Positions 27,650-36,577 of a DNA stretch of 64,000 nt are shown piece after piece. The translations under genes and the position numbers were made by a program. The notes under the pieces are model-generated. The model saw only the letters and a program-made list of their open reading frames with translations. It ran no database searches and had not been told where the DNA came from. Position 1 is the first letter of the stretch, and each line of letters opens with the position of its first letter. Source of the stretch: Pseudidiomarina mangrovi (GTDB lineage: Bacteria; Pseudomonadota; Gammaproteobacteria; Enterobacterales; Alteromonadaceae); assembly GCF_003999375.1 (NCBI RefSeq), contig NZ_RJLC01000005.1, forward strand, positions 1 to 64,000, read 5' to 3'.

Positions 27650-28885
27650 TTAGGCGTCTCCACCATGGTTGTCGTTGCCACCGGCTTGGTGCAGCGCACG
27701 GATACGTGCGGCCAAGCTGTATAACCGAATAAAGCCTTCGGCGTGCTGCTGGTTGTATACTTCGTCTTCGTCAAAGGTAGCGAAGGCGTTGGAGTACAAG
27801 CTGTTTGGGCTACGCCGCTGAGTCACGGTGACATTACCCTTGTAAAGCTTCACTACGACATCGCCGGTTAACGGCTCGGCGATACTGTTGATGGCCGCTA
27901 CCATGGCCTCACGCAATGGCGTAAACCAGCGACCATCGTAAATCAGCTGGGCAAATTCATGCCCTAAGCGCAGCCGATAATCCAGCACGCTGCGGTCTAG
28001 CACTAAACTTTCCAAACCTTGTAAGGCGGCTAGCAGCACCGCGCCGGCTGGAGTTTCATAGCAACCGCGCGACTTCATGCCGACCAAACGGTTTTCCACC
28101 ATATCCAGGCGGCCAACGCCATGGGCGCCGGCAATGGTATTGAGCAGCACGATGGCATCAGCAAATTTGTGCTGTTCGCCGTTGATGGCGCTCAATTCAC
28201 CCTTACTAAAGCTAAGCTGCAAATACTCTGGCTTATCTGGCGCAGCTTCAGGCGAAGTGGTCCAAGTCCAGACTTGTTCCGATGGCTCGTTCCACGGGTT
28301 TTCCAGCTCACCGCCTTCGGTAGAGATATGCCATAAGTTGGCGTCGCGGCTGTAAATTTTGGTGGCAGACGCGCTGGTTGGGATATTGCGCTCAGCCAAG
28401 TAAGCCAGCAGCTGCGGGCGTGAGCGCATGCTCCATTCGCGCCACGGAGCAATAACGGTCAGCTGCGGCGCTAAGGCGGCAAAGCATGATTCAAACCGAA
28501 CTTGGTCGTTACCCTTGCCGGTACAACCATGGGCCAGTGCATCAGCGCCAACGGCTAACGCACATTCTACCTGGGCTTGGGCGATAATTGGCCGTGCCAA
28601 GGCGGTGCCTAACAGGTACTGACCTTCATAAATAGCACCGGCTTTGAGCGCTGGGACAATTACGTCTTGCGCGAACTTATCTTTTAAATCAGCGATATAG
28701 CAGCTGCTCGCCCCTGAAGCGATAGCCTTGGCTTCTACCCCAGCCAATTCTTCATCACCTTGACCAACGTCGGCGACAAAAGCCACGACTTCGCAGTCAT
28801 AATTTTCTTTCAGCCACGGCACAATCGCCGAGGTATCAAGACCACCAGAATAGGCGAGGACAACTTTCTTAACAGACTTATTCAT
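27650..28885 (-). CDS. argG: Argininosuccinate synthase
   Basis: A 411-residue ATP-dependent ligase joining citrulline and aspartate. The PP-loop is [17 protein letters not shown] (10-26). [15 protein letters not shown] near 118 and [10 protein letters not shown] are the other signatures. The start overlaps argF by 8 bp. Confidence 0.97.
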   Translation of the reverse strand: MNKSVKKVVLAYSGGLDTSAIVPWLKENYDCEVVAFVADVGQGDEELAGVEAKAIASGASSCYIADLKDKFAQDVIVPALKAGAIYEGQYLLGTALARPIIAQAQVECALAVGADALAHGCTGKGNDQVRFESCFAALAPQLTVIAPWREWSMRSRPQLLAYLAERNIPTSASATKIYSRDANLWHISTEGGELENPWNEPSEQVWTWTTSPEAAPDKPEYLQLSFSKGELSAINGEQHKFADAIVLLNTIAGAHGVGRLDMVENRLVGMKSRGCYETPAGAVLLAALQGLESLVLDRSVLDYRLRLGHEFAQLIYDGRWFTPLREAMVAAINSIAEPLTGDVVVKLYKGNVTVTQRRSPNSLYSNAFATFDEDEVYNQQHAEGFIRLYSLAARIRALHQAGGNDNHGGDA

Positions 28886-29795
28886 GGCTGGCTCCTTGTA
28901 ACAGCTTAACTAAAATGGCGTTTTGGGCATGCATACGGTTTTCCGCTTGCTGCAAAATCAATGATTGTGGACCATCGAGCACCTCGGTGGTGACTTCGCG
29001 GCCACGGTAAGCTGGTAAACAATGCATAAAGAACTTAGCGTGTAAGCGCTTCATCAATTCACAGTTGACTTGATACGGGGCAAAGTCATGCATGACTTGA
29101 TTGTTGTCGCGCTCTTGGCCCATGGAAAACCAAGTATCGGTATAAATAGCATCGGTTTGTTGCAGTGCGGTTAAATCGTGCGTGACGGTGATGACGGCAC
29201 CAGTTTGCGCGGCAATTTGCTGGGTCTGCGCGAGTACCGATGCGGCTGGCTCATAACCGGCTGGGGTGACCACTTGCATACCCATACCCATTTGCGCGGC
29301 ACCGAGCATCAGCGAATGACACACGTTGTTGCCATCACCGACCCAAGTCAAATGCGCTTGCGATAAGTCACCGAGTTGCTCTTGCAGAGTCAACAAGTCA
29401 GCCATGGCTTGGCATGGGTGATCAATATCACTGAGAGCGTTGATGACCGGCTTTGGCGAAGCTGCAGCCAGCTCAGTCAGGGTCTCTTGGCTAAATACCC
29501 GCGCCACAATGGCGTCATGCCATAGCGCTAAGTTGGCTCCGACATCTTTGGCTGGTTCCCGCACGCCCATTAAATTAGCTGCATCGAGGTAAATGCTGTG
29601 ACCGCCTAAGCGGTTAATACCAGCGGCAAAGCTGGCGCGGGTGCGCAGCGATGGCTTTTCAAACAGCAAGGCAATACTTTTGCCGGCCAGCGCTTGCGAC
29701 CACGCCGCGGGGCGTTGCTTAATGGTATGCGCCAGTTGCAATAACTCGGCGGTTTGTGAGGGGGCTAAATCACCCATCAGCAAAAAATCATTCAT
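28878..29795 (-). CDS. argF: Ornithine carbamoyltransferase
   Basis: A 305-residue enzyme making citrulline from ornithine and carbamoyl phosphate. The carbamoyl-phosphate loop reads [11 protein letters not shown] (S-x-R-T-R form), [10 protein letters not shown] is near 135 and the ornithine-binding [13 protein letters not shown] near 269. The D-x-W-x-S-M-G motif ([10 protein letters not shown]) is intact. It lies 41 bp after argB in the arg operon. Confidence 0.95.
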   Translation of the reverse strand: MNDFLLMGDLAPSQTAELLQLAHTIKQRPAAWSQALAGKSIALLFEKPSLRTRASFAAGINRLGGHSIYLDAANLMGVREPAKDVGANLALWHDAIVARVFSQETLTELAAASPKPVINALSDIDHPCQAMADLLTLQEQLGDLSQAHLTWVGDGNNVCHSLMLGAAQMGMGMQVVTPAGYEPAASVLAQTQQIAAQTGAVITVTHDLTALQQTDAIYTDTWFSMGQERDNNQVMHDFAPYQVNCELMKRLHAKFFMHCLPAYRGREVTTEVLDGPQSLILQQAENRMHAQNAILVKLLQGASHE

Positions 29796-29836
29796 GTCAT
29801 GTATCCAATAATCGAGAGTAAATAAGTTCTGGCGAG

Positions 29837-30604
29837 TTAAACGCTAATGCGGGTTCCGGCCGCTTCACCCTTAGCCAAACGGGTGAGTGCGTTGGCATCT
29901 TGCCAGCCGGCTACCGCGATGCTTCGTCGCGATGCGTGAGCGGCTTTGAGCGCCGCTTCGAGTTTGACTTGCATGCCATCGCGTACAGTGCCGTCAGCAA
30001 TCAAGGCTGCGGCTTGGTCGGCGTGGATGTGTTCGAGAAGTTGTCCGTGGTGATCAAGAATACCGGGAACGTCGGTTAATAAAATCAAATCAGCGTGTAA
30101 AAGTTGCGCAATACTAGCGGCCGCTAAATCCGCATTGACGTTTAAGCGCTCACCGCTAGCGCTCACACCCACGGAGCTAATCACAGGAACAAAACCCTGA
30201 TCGATCAGTTGCTCCAGTAATTTGCTGTCGCCTGGCTGTGGAATGCCCACGGCGCCACGCGCTGTATCGACTTGGCAGCGCACACTATGACCAGCAAATA
30301 AGGTCAAACCTACAGCATTGAGGCCGTGTAACTGCGCTTGCGCACACAGTTGTGAATTCACATCACCGGCTAATACCCCAGCAACAATAGGAATATGGCT
30401 AGTCGGCGTAATACGCTGCCCAGCTGATTTAATACTTTGCTGACCGAGTTGCTCTAACAGTTGCTGTACTTGATCGCCACCGCCGTGCACTAGCACCAAC
30501 GCACGAATGACTGCGAGCTTGCTGATGATGCGCAGTAAATGTTGCAGGCTGTGTTGGTCGGTAAGCACTTTACCGCCGAGTTTAATGACCAATGGCGTAC
30601 TCAT
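29837..30604 (-). CDS. argB: Acetylglutamate kinase
   Basis: A 255-residue amino-acid kinase phosphorylating N-acetylglutamate. VIKLGGKVLTD (6-16) and LVLVHGGGDQVQQLL form the ATP/substrate loops; VNADLAAASIAQLLHADLILLTDVPG is the family hallmark. The short length and lack of an N-terminal helix suggest the arginine-insensitive dimeric type. It overlaps argC by 4 bp (ATGA). Confidence 0.95.
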   Translation of the reverse strand: MSTPLVIKLGGKVLTDQHSLQHLLRIISKLAVIRALVLVHGGGDQVQQLLEQLGQQSIKSAGQRITPTSHIPIVAGVLAGDVNSQLCAQAQLHGLNAVGLTLFAGHSVRCQVDTARGAVGIPQPGDSKLLEQLIDQGFVPVISSVGVSASGERLNVNADLAAASIAQLLHADLILLTDVPGILDHHGQLLEHIHADQAAALIADGTVRDGMQVKLEAALKAAHASRRSIAVAGWQDANALTRLAKGEAAGTRISV

Positions 30605-31665
30605 ACGATACCCCCGGTCAAGCCCAGCCCTTGCGCGCTCGGTAGCCCAAAATATTGGTTGGCTAATTGCACGGCTTGGGCTGCAGCACCTTTCAATAAG
30701 TTATCAATGGCGGCACAAATGATCAGTTGCTGGCCCGCTTGCTGCCAATGGATATCGCAAAATGGCGTACCCGCCACTTGGCCGATGCTAGGTGGTTTGT
30801 CACACAAGCGCACTAGCGGCTGCTCTGCATAGGCATTGTGATAGGCATGTGCGACCTGTGCAGCATCTACCTGCTCCGCCAGTTGCACATAAATAGTCGC
30901 CAAAATACCCCGTTTAAAGTTACCTAAATGGGGTACAAACAGCACCTCACGGCCTACGGCTTGGCTGATTTCAGGCTGATGGCGGTGACTGGCAACGCCA
31001 TAGGCTTGCAAGCTTACTTCGCAAAAGCTGGTGTGTGTATGGGCTTTACGACCAGCACCAGAAACACCACTGACGGCATTAACAATAGGTGTGCAATGCT
31101 CAGCTAACAGCGGTATCAGCGGTTTCAATGCCAAGCTTGCCACAGTGGGGTAGCAGCCAGGCACCGCAATCAGCGGCTCGTTACCCTGTAATTGCGTCCA
31201 CTCAGCAAGACCATAAGGCGCCGCTTGTGGTAGTTGTGGTTGGGTAAAACCATAGGTTTGTTGGTGCAGGGCAGCATCGTGCAAACGAAACGCGCCAGAT
31301 AAATCAAATACCACCAAACCAGCCGCAATCAATGCTGGCGCAAGTTCGGCACTGGCTTCATGAGGCAGCGCTAAAAAAACCACCCGCACTTGCTGCGCCA
31401 AGTGGCTCAGCAAGCTCGGGTGCCAAGGTTGCAGGGTTAAATCAAGCCGTCCAGCCAAAGCCGGATACAAGCTAGCTAGCGACTCTTCCTCGCGTGCGCT
31501 GGATGAAAAAGTATGACTGAGGTGAAATTGTGGATGATTATGCAGTAACCAAGCCAGCTCGACACCGCTATAACCTGAGGCCCCAAAAACAGCACAAGAT
31601 AGGCTGTCAGCAGATTGCTCTGATGCCTTATTTGCAGATGTCTGTAGTGGTAATTCAGTAGCCAT
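30601..31665 (-). CDS. argC: N-acetyl-gamma-glutamyl-phosphate reductase
   Basis: A 354-residue NADPH-dependent reductase. The Rossmann motif is VFGASGYSGVELAWLL (about 27-42), the catalytic Cys is in VPGCYPTVASLAL and the partner His in FVPHLGNFKRGI. A 20-residue polar extension precedes the usual start, so translation might begin later, although no internal ATG fits. First gene of argCBFG-argHA, downstream of an ARG-box promoter. Confidence 0.94.
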   Translation of the reverse strand: MATELPLQTSANKASEQSADSLSCAVFGASGYSGVELAWLLHNHPQFHLSHTFSSSAREEESLASLYPALAGRLDLTLQPWHPSLLSHLAQQVRVVFLALPHEASAELAPALIAAGLVVFDLSGAFRLHDAALHQQTYGFTQPQLPQAAPYGLAEWTQLQGNEPLIAVPGCYPTVASLALKPLIPLLAEHCTPIVNAVSGVSGAGRKAHTHTSFCEVSLQAYGVASHRHQPEISQAVGREVLFVPHLGNFKRGILATIYVQLAEQVDAAQVAHAYHNAYAEQPLVRLCDKPPSIGQVAGTPFCDIHWQQAGQQLIICAAIDNLLKGAAAQAVQLANQYFGLPSAQGLGLTGGIV

Positions 31666-31689
31666 AACTCAGGTCATTCCGTCAGCATT

Positions 31690-31711
31690 AAAAAAAGCGC
31701 TTTACAGCGCT
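31690..31711 (-). terminator. Terminator-like hairpin in the argC leader
   Basis: On the minus strand AGCGCT-GTAA-AGCGCT is followed by a run of T (complement of A 31690-31695), lying between the -10 box and the argC start. The stem is only 6 bp, but the hairpin plus U-tract resembles an intrinsic terminator and could attenuate the operon. No leader peptide fits in the roughly 50-nt leader. Confidence 0.45.
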
Positions 31712-31723
31712 AAAAGTGAGTTG

Positions 31724-31752
31724 ATTATAGTGAATACAAATTCATAAAACAA
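31724..31752 (-). promoter_or_regulatory. arg operon promoter with ArgR operator (ARG box)
   Basis: On the minus strand TTGTTT (31752-31747), a 17-bp spacer and TATAAT (31729-31724) form a good sigma-70 promoter 58 bp before argC. The spacer is an almost perfect ARG box (TATGAATTTGTATTCACT, 31746-31729; consensus TNTGAATWWWWATTCANW). A weaker second box may sit 3 bp further upstream at 31750-31767. ArgR with arginine would occlude polymerase directly. Confidence 0.8.
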
Positions 31753-31830
31753 GCATAAATATATTTAATTGTCATTAGTCGCTATCATTAGCTAAGCTAG
31801 AGTTGAACACGTTGTAAGAGGAAGGACACC

Positions 31831-32289
31831 ATGGCCGCAAGTGACAATCGTTTCACCCCCGTACAGCCGCCGAGCGACAGTGAGCTAGCTGTTTTTGCTG
31901 GCTTGCACGTGCTGGTATGCGAAGACAATCATGTCAGTCAGCTGGTGATTCGGCACATGCTATCGAGTGTGGGGGCTGAATGTGTGGTGGTCGGGGATGG
32001 TGAAGACGCAGTTCGACAGTTTGCATATATCGAGTTCGATCTGATTTTGATGGATGCGATGATGCCGAAAATGGATGGTAGTCGTGCCATTGCGGTATTA
32101 CGTGACATTGAGCGTCGCGAGGGGCGCAAACGTGTGCCGTTGCTGATGCTCACGGCTGATTCGGTGGGTGTCGCTCGAGGTCGTTACGACGGTGATGGTG
32201 TCGATGGTTTCATGACCAAGCCGTTTACCCGTAACGAGTTATTATTTATGTTGATTCGCCTGCTGGCGGAGCGTCAACCGTCAGCGTAA
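31831..32289 (+). CDS. Stand-alone response-regulator receiver protein
   Basis: A 152-residue CheY-like protein with no output domain. Acidic pair E31-D32, phospho-acceptor D75 in LILMDAMMPKMDG, conserved Thr in LMLTADS and K130 in FMTKPF. It resembles the receiver of hybrid kinases, and the adjacent convergent kinase (32246-34630) lacks one, so the two may form a pair. The genes overlap tail to tail by 44 bp. The Shine-Dalgarno GAGGAAGG precedes the ATG. Confidence 0.88.
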   Translation: MAASDNRFTPVQPPSDSELAVFAGLHVLVCEDNHVSQLVIRHMLSSVGAECVVVGDGEDAVRQFAYIEFDLILMDAMMPKMDGSRAIAVLRDIERREGRKRVPLLMLTADSVGVARGRYDGDGVDGFMTKPFTRNELLFMLIRLLAERQPSA

Positions 32290-34630
32290 AGGTTGAGCCT
32301 TCGCCCGGGCGGCTTGAGCACAGTAAATCGCCGCCCATCAAGCGGGCTAATTGGCGTGAAATCGTTAATCCTAAACCGGTACCACCAAACGTCTTAGTGG
32401 TGGATAAATCAGCTTGTTCGAAAGGTTCAAAAATAGCATCAATACGCTCAGACGAAATACCAATACCCGAATCGGTGACGCTAATTGACAGTATCGGCGC
32501 ACGGTAATCCAATTTAACCTCAATCAGCCCCTGCGCGGTGAACTTAACCGCATTACTGAGCAGATTATCGATGATTTGCCGCAGCCGTGTTTGATCGACG
32601 AGGACTTGCTCAGGCAATTCTGCGCTTATCAGGTGAATGGTTAAGCTACTCTCTGCGGTACGCTTTTGGTAACTCGTAATCAACGGCTCAACGAAGGCTA
32701 AAACCGCTGTCGGCACCGGTTGCAACGGTAGTTTACCTGCCTCAGTTTTGGCGAAATCAAGAATATCATCGACGATACTTAGTAAGTGCCGGCCGGATTG
32801 CTCGATCAGCTCTAATTTGTCGTGGAATTGCTCAGCGCTTGGGTCGGCGAGCAAAATTTCCGTCAGCCCCAACACCCCATGCAATGGAGTCCGTACTTCA
32901 TGACTCATATTGGCCAAGAATTGCGATTTTACATTACTCGCGGCACTGGCCGAGTGCAGGGCAATTTCAAGCTGCTCGGTGCGCTCTTGCACACGCTCTT
33001 CTAACAGGTCGTTGGCTTGCTGTAAGCGTTTGTTCAACTCACTGTTCATGCTGTTACTTTGGCGCAGGTCGGTTAAGGTATCGCGTAACCGATTGGTGAA
33101 ATTACTAAAACTTTGCTGCAGCTCAGAGAGTTCATGCACGTAGCGGGTCGTGCCGGTGTGGGTGAGTCTGGATAGGTTACCGAGATCATGGTGATTATGC
33201 AGTTTTTCGACCAACTCCGCGATAGGGCGAGTGAGTGAATTGGTGAGTCTAAAAATCGCCATAATACTCAGCATAGCAAGCCCAGCTAAGAGCACGATAG
33301 AGCCGAGCAAATACTCGCCAAGACTCTCTTCATAGCTATCCATCGACCCCGCTACCGTGATCAACCACTCCTTTTGCGACATTAGCTGCCGCTCGATGAT
33401 AAAACCATGGACGCCCTCGGCACTATTCATCATTAAACTGCTTTGATCAGTTGTAAGCAGCGCTGAACCGCTGAGTTCATCAAGAAAATCAAAACCAAAT
33501 TGCGGAGATGCAAAGACAACGCGGTTATTGCTATCGGTGATCAGGTAATAGTGTTGGTCTGCACCGATACCATTGCCAAGCTGTGCCAGCATAGTCAGGT
33601 TCAGTGAACCCTCAACAACACCCGCGAAATTGCCGTTATTAAAATAAGGCACACTCAACGCCACAATAGGATCGTTACCAAAGCCGCGGCCACGAAACGC
33701 ATTCGAGCTAAAAGGTAATAGCGTTTGCTGTACTTGATAGAAATAGTCTCGATCGGCAACGTTGATTACGTCAGTAGCGCTAGCCAGAGCGTCTATGGGT
33801 GAAGTAACCAGAATGTCGCCGCGCTCATCGGTGACAAGTAGGGTAATAAATTCGGGATACTTGTCATGAATGGCGCTTATGGAACGCTGCAGTTCTAACA
33901 GCGTTGGCTGCTCAGATAGTTGCTGCGCAGCCGCTGCTAAAGCCAGATGATTTTGCTCAAAGTGAGTATTGGTGCGATCTGCAATCAGCTGAGTAACGAA
34001 CTGAGTTTGCTTTTCTGTTTGTAAATACAACTCAACGTTAACAGCGCGCAGCCAAAAATAAATCACCAAGCTTGCCACGAACAGCACGGTAAATAAGCCG
34101 GTATTGACCAGCATTTCAGCCAGCTCGGTGCGATATCTAACCCGCGGCTCTGCATTGATTGCGCGCAGGCCGTGAAAAATAGCAAAGCCCAACAACACGG
34201 TGAAAAAGCCATTGAGAATATATTTGAGGATGATGCCGCGCAGCACGACTTCGGAATAGTCGCCCAAACTGCCGTAGAGCAATGCCACAACAAGCCAGCC
34301 AATAGTCAGCCAATAAATTACACCGATCAGCAAAATACTTCGCTGACGGTGCATCGCCAAGGCAATGGCGAGCACTTCAAGGACAAACGGCGTTATGCCG
34401 TAAAAGTGCTCCCACTGATAGAAGCTCACCAAACTCGCCAGCAGGGCAACCGGCAAGCCAACGCGAATACCATAGATAATGGTCAGCGCAATAGCGAAGG
34501 CGTTACCAAGTAAGATTTGGTTATCGTCAAACAGTGGGATACGCAAAAAGTTGACCGCGACAGCGAGCAAACTTAAGCCAGCGATTAGCCAATAATTTGA
34601 TTTTTTGCTGCTATCAACAGTGCGTTGCAC
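32246..34630 (-). CDS. Membrane sensor histidine kinase (MASE-like, Cache, HAMP, HisKA)
   Basis: A 794-residue sensor. Residues 10-180 form about six membrane helices (MASE-type integral sensor), then a further helix (about 182-205), a periplasmic Cache-like domain (about 215-420) and a helix (430-455). HAMP and coiled coil follow (460-565), then HisKA with H577 in NMSHEVRTPLHG and a HATPase with DNLLSNAVKF, DSGIGIS and FGGTGLGL. There is no receiver or Hpt domain. The signal is unknown. It converges on the receiver gene, overlapping by 44 bp. Confidence 0.88.
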   Translation of the reverse strand: MQRTVDSSKKSNYWLIAGLSLLAVAVNFLRIPLFDDNQILLGNAFAIALTIIYGIRVGLPVALLASLVSFYQWEHFYGITPFVLEVLAIALAMHRQRSILLIGVIYWLTIGWLVVALLYGSLGDYSEVVLRGIILKYILNGFFTVLLGFAIFHGLRAINAEPRVRYRTELAEMLVNTGLFTVLFVASLVIYFWLRAVNVELYLQTEKQTQFVTQLIADRTNTHFEQNHLALAAAAQQLSEQPTLLELQRSISAIHDKYPEFITLLVTDERGDILVTSPIDALASATDVINVADRDYFYQVQQTLLPFSSNAFRGRGFGNDPIVALSVPYFNNGNFAGVVEGSLNLTMLAQLGNGIGADQHYYLITDSNNRVVFASPQFGFDFLDELSGSALLTTDQSSLMMNSAEGVHGFIIERQLMSQKEWLITVAGSMDSYEESLGEYLLGSIVLLAGLAMLSIMAIFRLTNSLTRPIAELVEKLHNHHDLGNLSRLTHTGTTRYVHELSELQQSFSNFTNRLRDTLTDLRQSNSMNSELNKRLQQANDLLEERVQERTEQLEIALHSASAASNVKSQFLANMSHEVRTPLHGVLGLTEILLADPSAEQFHDKLELIEQSGRHLLSIVDDILDFAKTEAGKLPLQPVPTAVLAFVEPLITSYQKRTAESSLTIHLISAELPEQVLVDQTRLRQIIDNLLSNAVKFTAQGLIEVKLDYRAPILSISVTDSGIGISSERIDAIFEPFEQADLSTTKTFGGTGLGLTISRQLARLMGGDLLCSSRPGEGSTFTLTVDAPPAGEST

Positions 34631-34664
34631 GACGAACCGCCTAGGTGCATGTTCCGTAAATGAG

Positions 34665-35909
34665 TTAATCCTCTAGATATTTAACCGGTAAGTCAATACG
34701 CGCTGTTCCTGAGTTTACAGCGGCCTGAGCCACGGCCCGTGCTACATGAGTTTTTAAGCGCGGGTCGAGTGGCTTCGGAATAATGTAGTCAGCGCCAAAT
34801 TCTAAACTGTCAACGCCACAGGCAGCTAAGACTTGCTCCGGCACCGGTAGTTTTGCCAGTTCACGTATGGCGGTTACCGCCGCCAACTTCATCTCATCGT
34901 TAATGCGTCGCGCGCGCACATCTAAGGCACCCCGGAAGATAAACGGGAAACACAACACGTTATTGACCTGGTTCGGATAATCCGAGCGACCGGTAGCCAT
35001 AATTAAATCTTTGCGCACCGCCCATGCCAGTTCGGGTTTGATCTCTGGGTCTGGATTTGAGCAGGCGAAGACAATAGGATTGGGTGCCATTAATTTTAAT
35101 GCTTCGGCGCTCAATAAGTTGGGCCCTGATACACCAATAAAGACATCCGCTTCGGTAATGACCTCTTCCAGCGTGCGCTTATCGGTGTTGTTCGCAAAAG
35201 CCATTTTGTATTCGTTGAGGTCATCGCGACGGGTATGGATAACGCCCTTAGAATCGAGCATGTAAATGTTTTCGCGCTGTGCGCCACATTTAATCAGTAG
35301 TTCCATACAGGCAATGGCTGCGGCACCAGCACCAAGACAAACGATATGTGCTTTGTGAAGCTCTTTGCCCTGAATTTCTAGGGCGTTCAGTAAGCCTGCC
35401 GCGGTCACGATAGCGGTACCGTGTTGGTCGTCATGAAATACCGGAATATCGCAGCGTTCAATCAATGCTTTTTCAATTTCGAAGCACTCAGGTGCTTTAA
35501 TGTCCTCTAGGTTGATACCACCAAAACTGTCGGCAATGCTGGCGACGGTATTGATAAACTCCTCAGTGGTGTTGTGCGTGACTTCAATATCAATCGAATC
35601 GAGCCCGGCAAAGCGCTTAAATAGTAACGCTTTACCTTCCATCACTGGTTTCGATGCCATAGGCCCTAAGTTACCTAAACCTAAAATAGCGGTACCATTG
35701 GAAATCACCGCAACCATGTTGCCTTTACCCGTAAAGCGGTACACATCATCAGGATTTTCTGCAATGGCACGTACCGGCTCCGCAACGCCAGGGCTGTAGG
35801 CGAGAGCGAGATCTTTACTGGTTTCAGCCGGCTTGCTTAACTCGATGGTGATTTTGCCTGGGCGTGGAAACTCATGATAATCAAGTGCTTGCTTGCGGAA
35901 ATCGGACAT
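34665..35909 (-). CDS. NAD(P)-dependent malic enzyme, short form
   Basis: A 414-residue malic enzyme (oxidative decarboxylation of malate to pyruvate). The N terminus has KTS-like TSKDLALAYSPGVAEPV; NLEDIKAPECFEIE and PVFHDDQHGTAIV hold the metal and catalytic residues, and VCLGAGAAAIACMELL binds the dinucleotide. It matches the malic domain of MaeB, but lacks the roughly 330-residue phosphotransacetylase-like C-terminal domain, so it is the short class. I start at 35909 (MSDFRKQALDYH); a 23-residue hydrophobic extension upstream looks spurious. Confidence 0.9.
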   Translation of the reverse strand: MSDFRKQALDYHEFPRPGKITIELSKPAETSKDLALAYSPGVAEPVRAIAENPDDVYRFTGKGNMVAVISNGTAILGLGNLGPMASKPVMEGKALLFKRFAGLDSIDIEVTHNTTEEFINTVASIADSFGGINLEDIKAPECFEIEKALIERCDIPVFHDDQHGTAIVTAAGLLNALEIQGKELHKAHIVCLGAGAAAIACMELLIKCGAQRENIYMLDSKGVIHTRRDDLNEYKMAFANNTDKRTLEEVITEADVFIGVSGPNLLSAEALKLMAPNPIVFACSNPDPEIKPELAWAVRKDLIMATGRSDYPNQVNNVLCFPFIFRGALDVRARRINDEMKLAAVTAIRELAKLPVPEQVLAACGVDSLEFGADYIIPKPLDPRLKTHVARAVAQAAVNSGTARIDLPVKYLED

Positions 35910-36121
35910 TTTCTGGATACCTTGCAATGATAAATGCGAGTGAATAATGACTATAACATGGCTGAATATGTGAACCATTGTAGATGCTGCGGCGAGATTA
36001 ACAAATCTTACCTGATAGAATTTCTCGGTAAGCTCATTGCGGGGCGGTAAAGATGTTGAGTGACGTAATTTAAAGCAGGTAAAAATTCAATTAATTCAAA
36101 TTGATAGTAAATTGCAGGCAA

Positions 36122-36149
36122 AATAAAGGCGCCTTTTGGCGCCTTTATT
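36122..36149. terminator. Strong bidirectional terminator after rpmE
   Basis: AATAAAGGCGCC-TTTT-GGCGCCTTTATT forms a 12-bp perfect stem with A and T tracts on both sides. It lies 28 bp beyond the rpmE stop and would also block transcription from the other direction. Confidence 0.9.
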
Positions 36150-36177
36150 AGAAATCTGCACGAAAGCTTTAAAAATA

Positions 36178-36393
36178 TTAAGCTTTTTTGCCCAACACGC
36201 TGAAGCGCTTGTTGAACTTCTCGATACGACCACCGGTATCCATGATACGTTGTTTGCCGGTATAAAACGGGTGACACTCTGAACATACGTCCAAGTGCAA
36301 GTCGCCGCTTTTGGTAGAGCGAGTTTCAAATGAGTGACCACACGCACAGGTTACTTTCATGGCGGTGTAGTTAGGATGAATACCTTCTTTCAT
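36178..36393 (-). CDS. rpmE: 50S ribosomal protein L31 (zinc-binding form)
   Basis: A 71-residue ribosomal protein. The zinc ligands C16, C18, C37 and C40 are all present ([18 protein letters not shown]), so this is the C+ type expressed when zinc is plentiful. GAGGTAA precedes the ATG. It is divergent from priA, as in enterics. Confidence 0.97.
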   Translation of the reverse strand: MKEGIHPNYTAMKVTCACGHSFETRSTKSGDLHLDVCSECHPFYTGKQRIMDTGGRIEKFNKRFSVLGKKA

Positions 36394-36473
36394 GGGATTA
36401 CCTCTAGTCAGGCCGCATCGCCATCCGATCTTTTGCCGGACACCATGCGTGGTTAATGTTAATAAGGGCGCGA

Positions 36474-36502
36474 ATTGTACTGCACAGCGCTATTTTGATC
36501 AA
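36474..36502 (-). promoter_or_regulatory. Sigma-70 promoter of rpmE
   Basis: On the minus strand TTGATC (36502-36497), a 17-bp spacer and TACAAT (36479-36474), about 80 bp upstream of the rpmE ATG in the rpmE-priA divergent gap. Confidence 0.6.
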
Positions 36503-36577
36503 GCAACTTTGCGCCAGGTACAAGCCACCGCTCGCTGCGCTTGCGTAGGGCTTTATCGCACCGCACAATAGCAGGCT

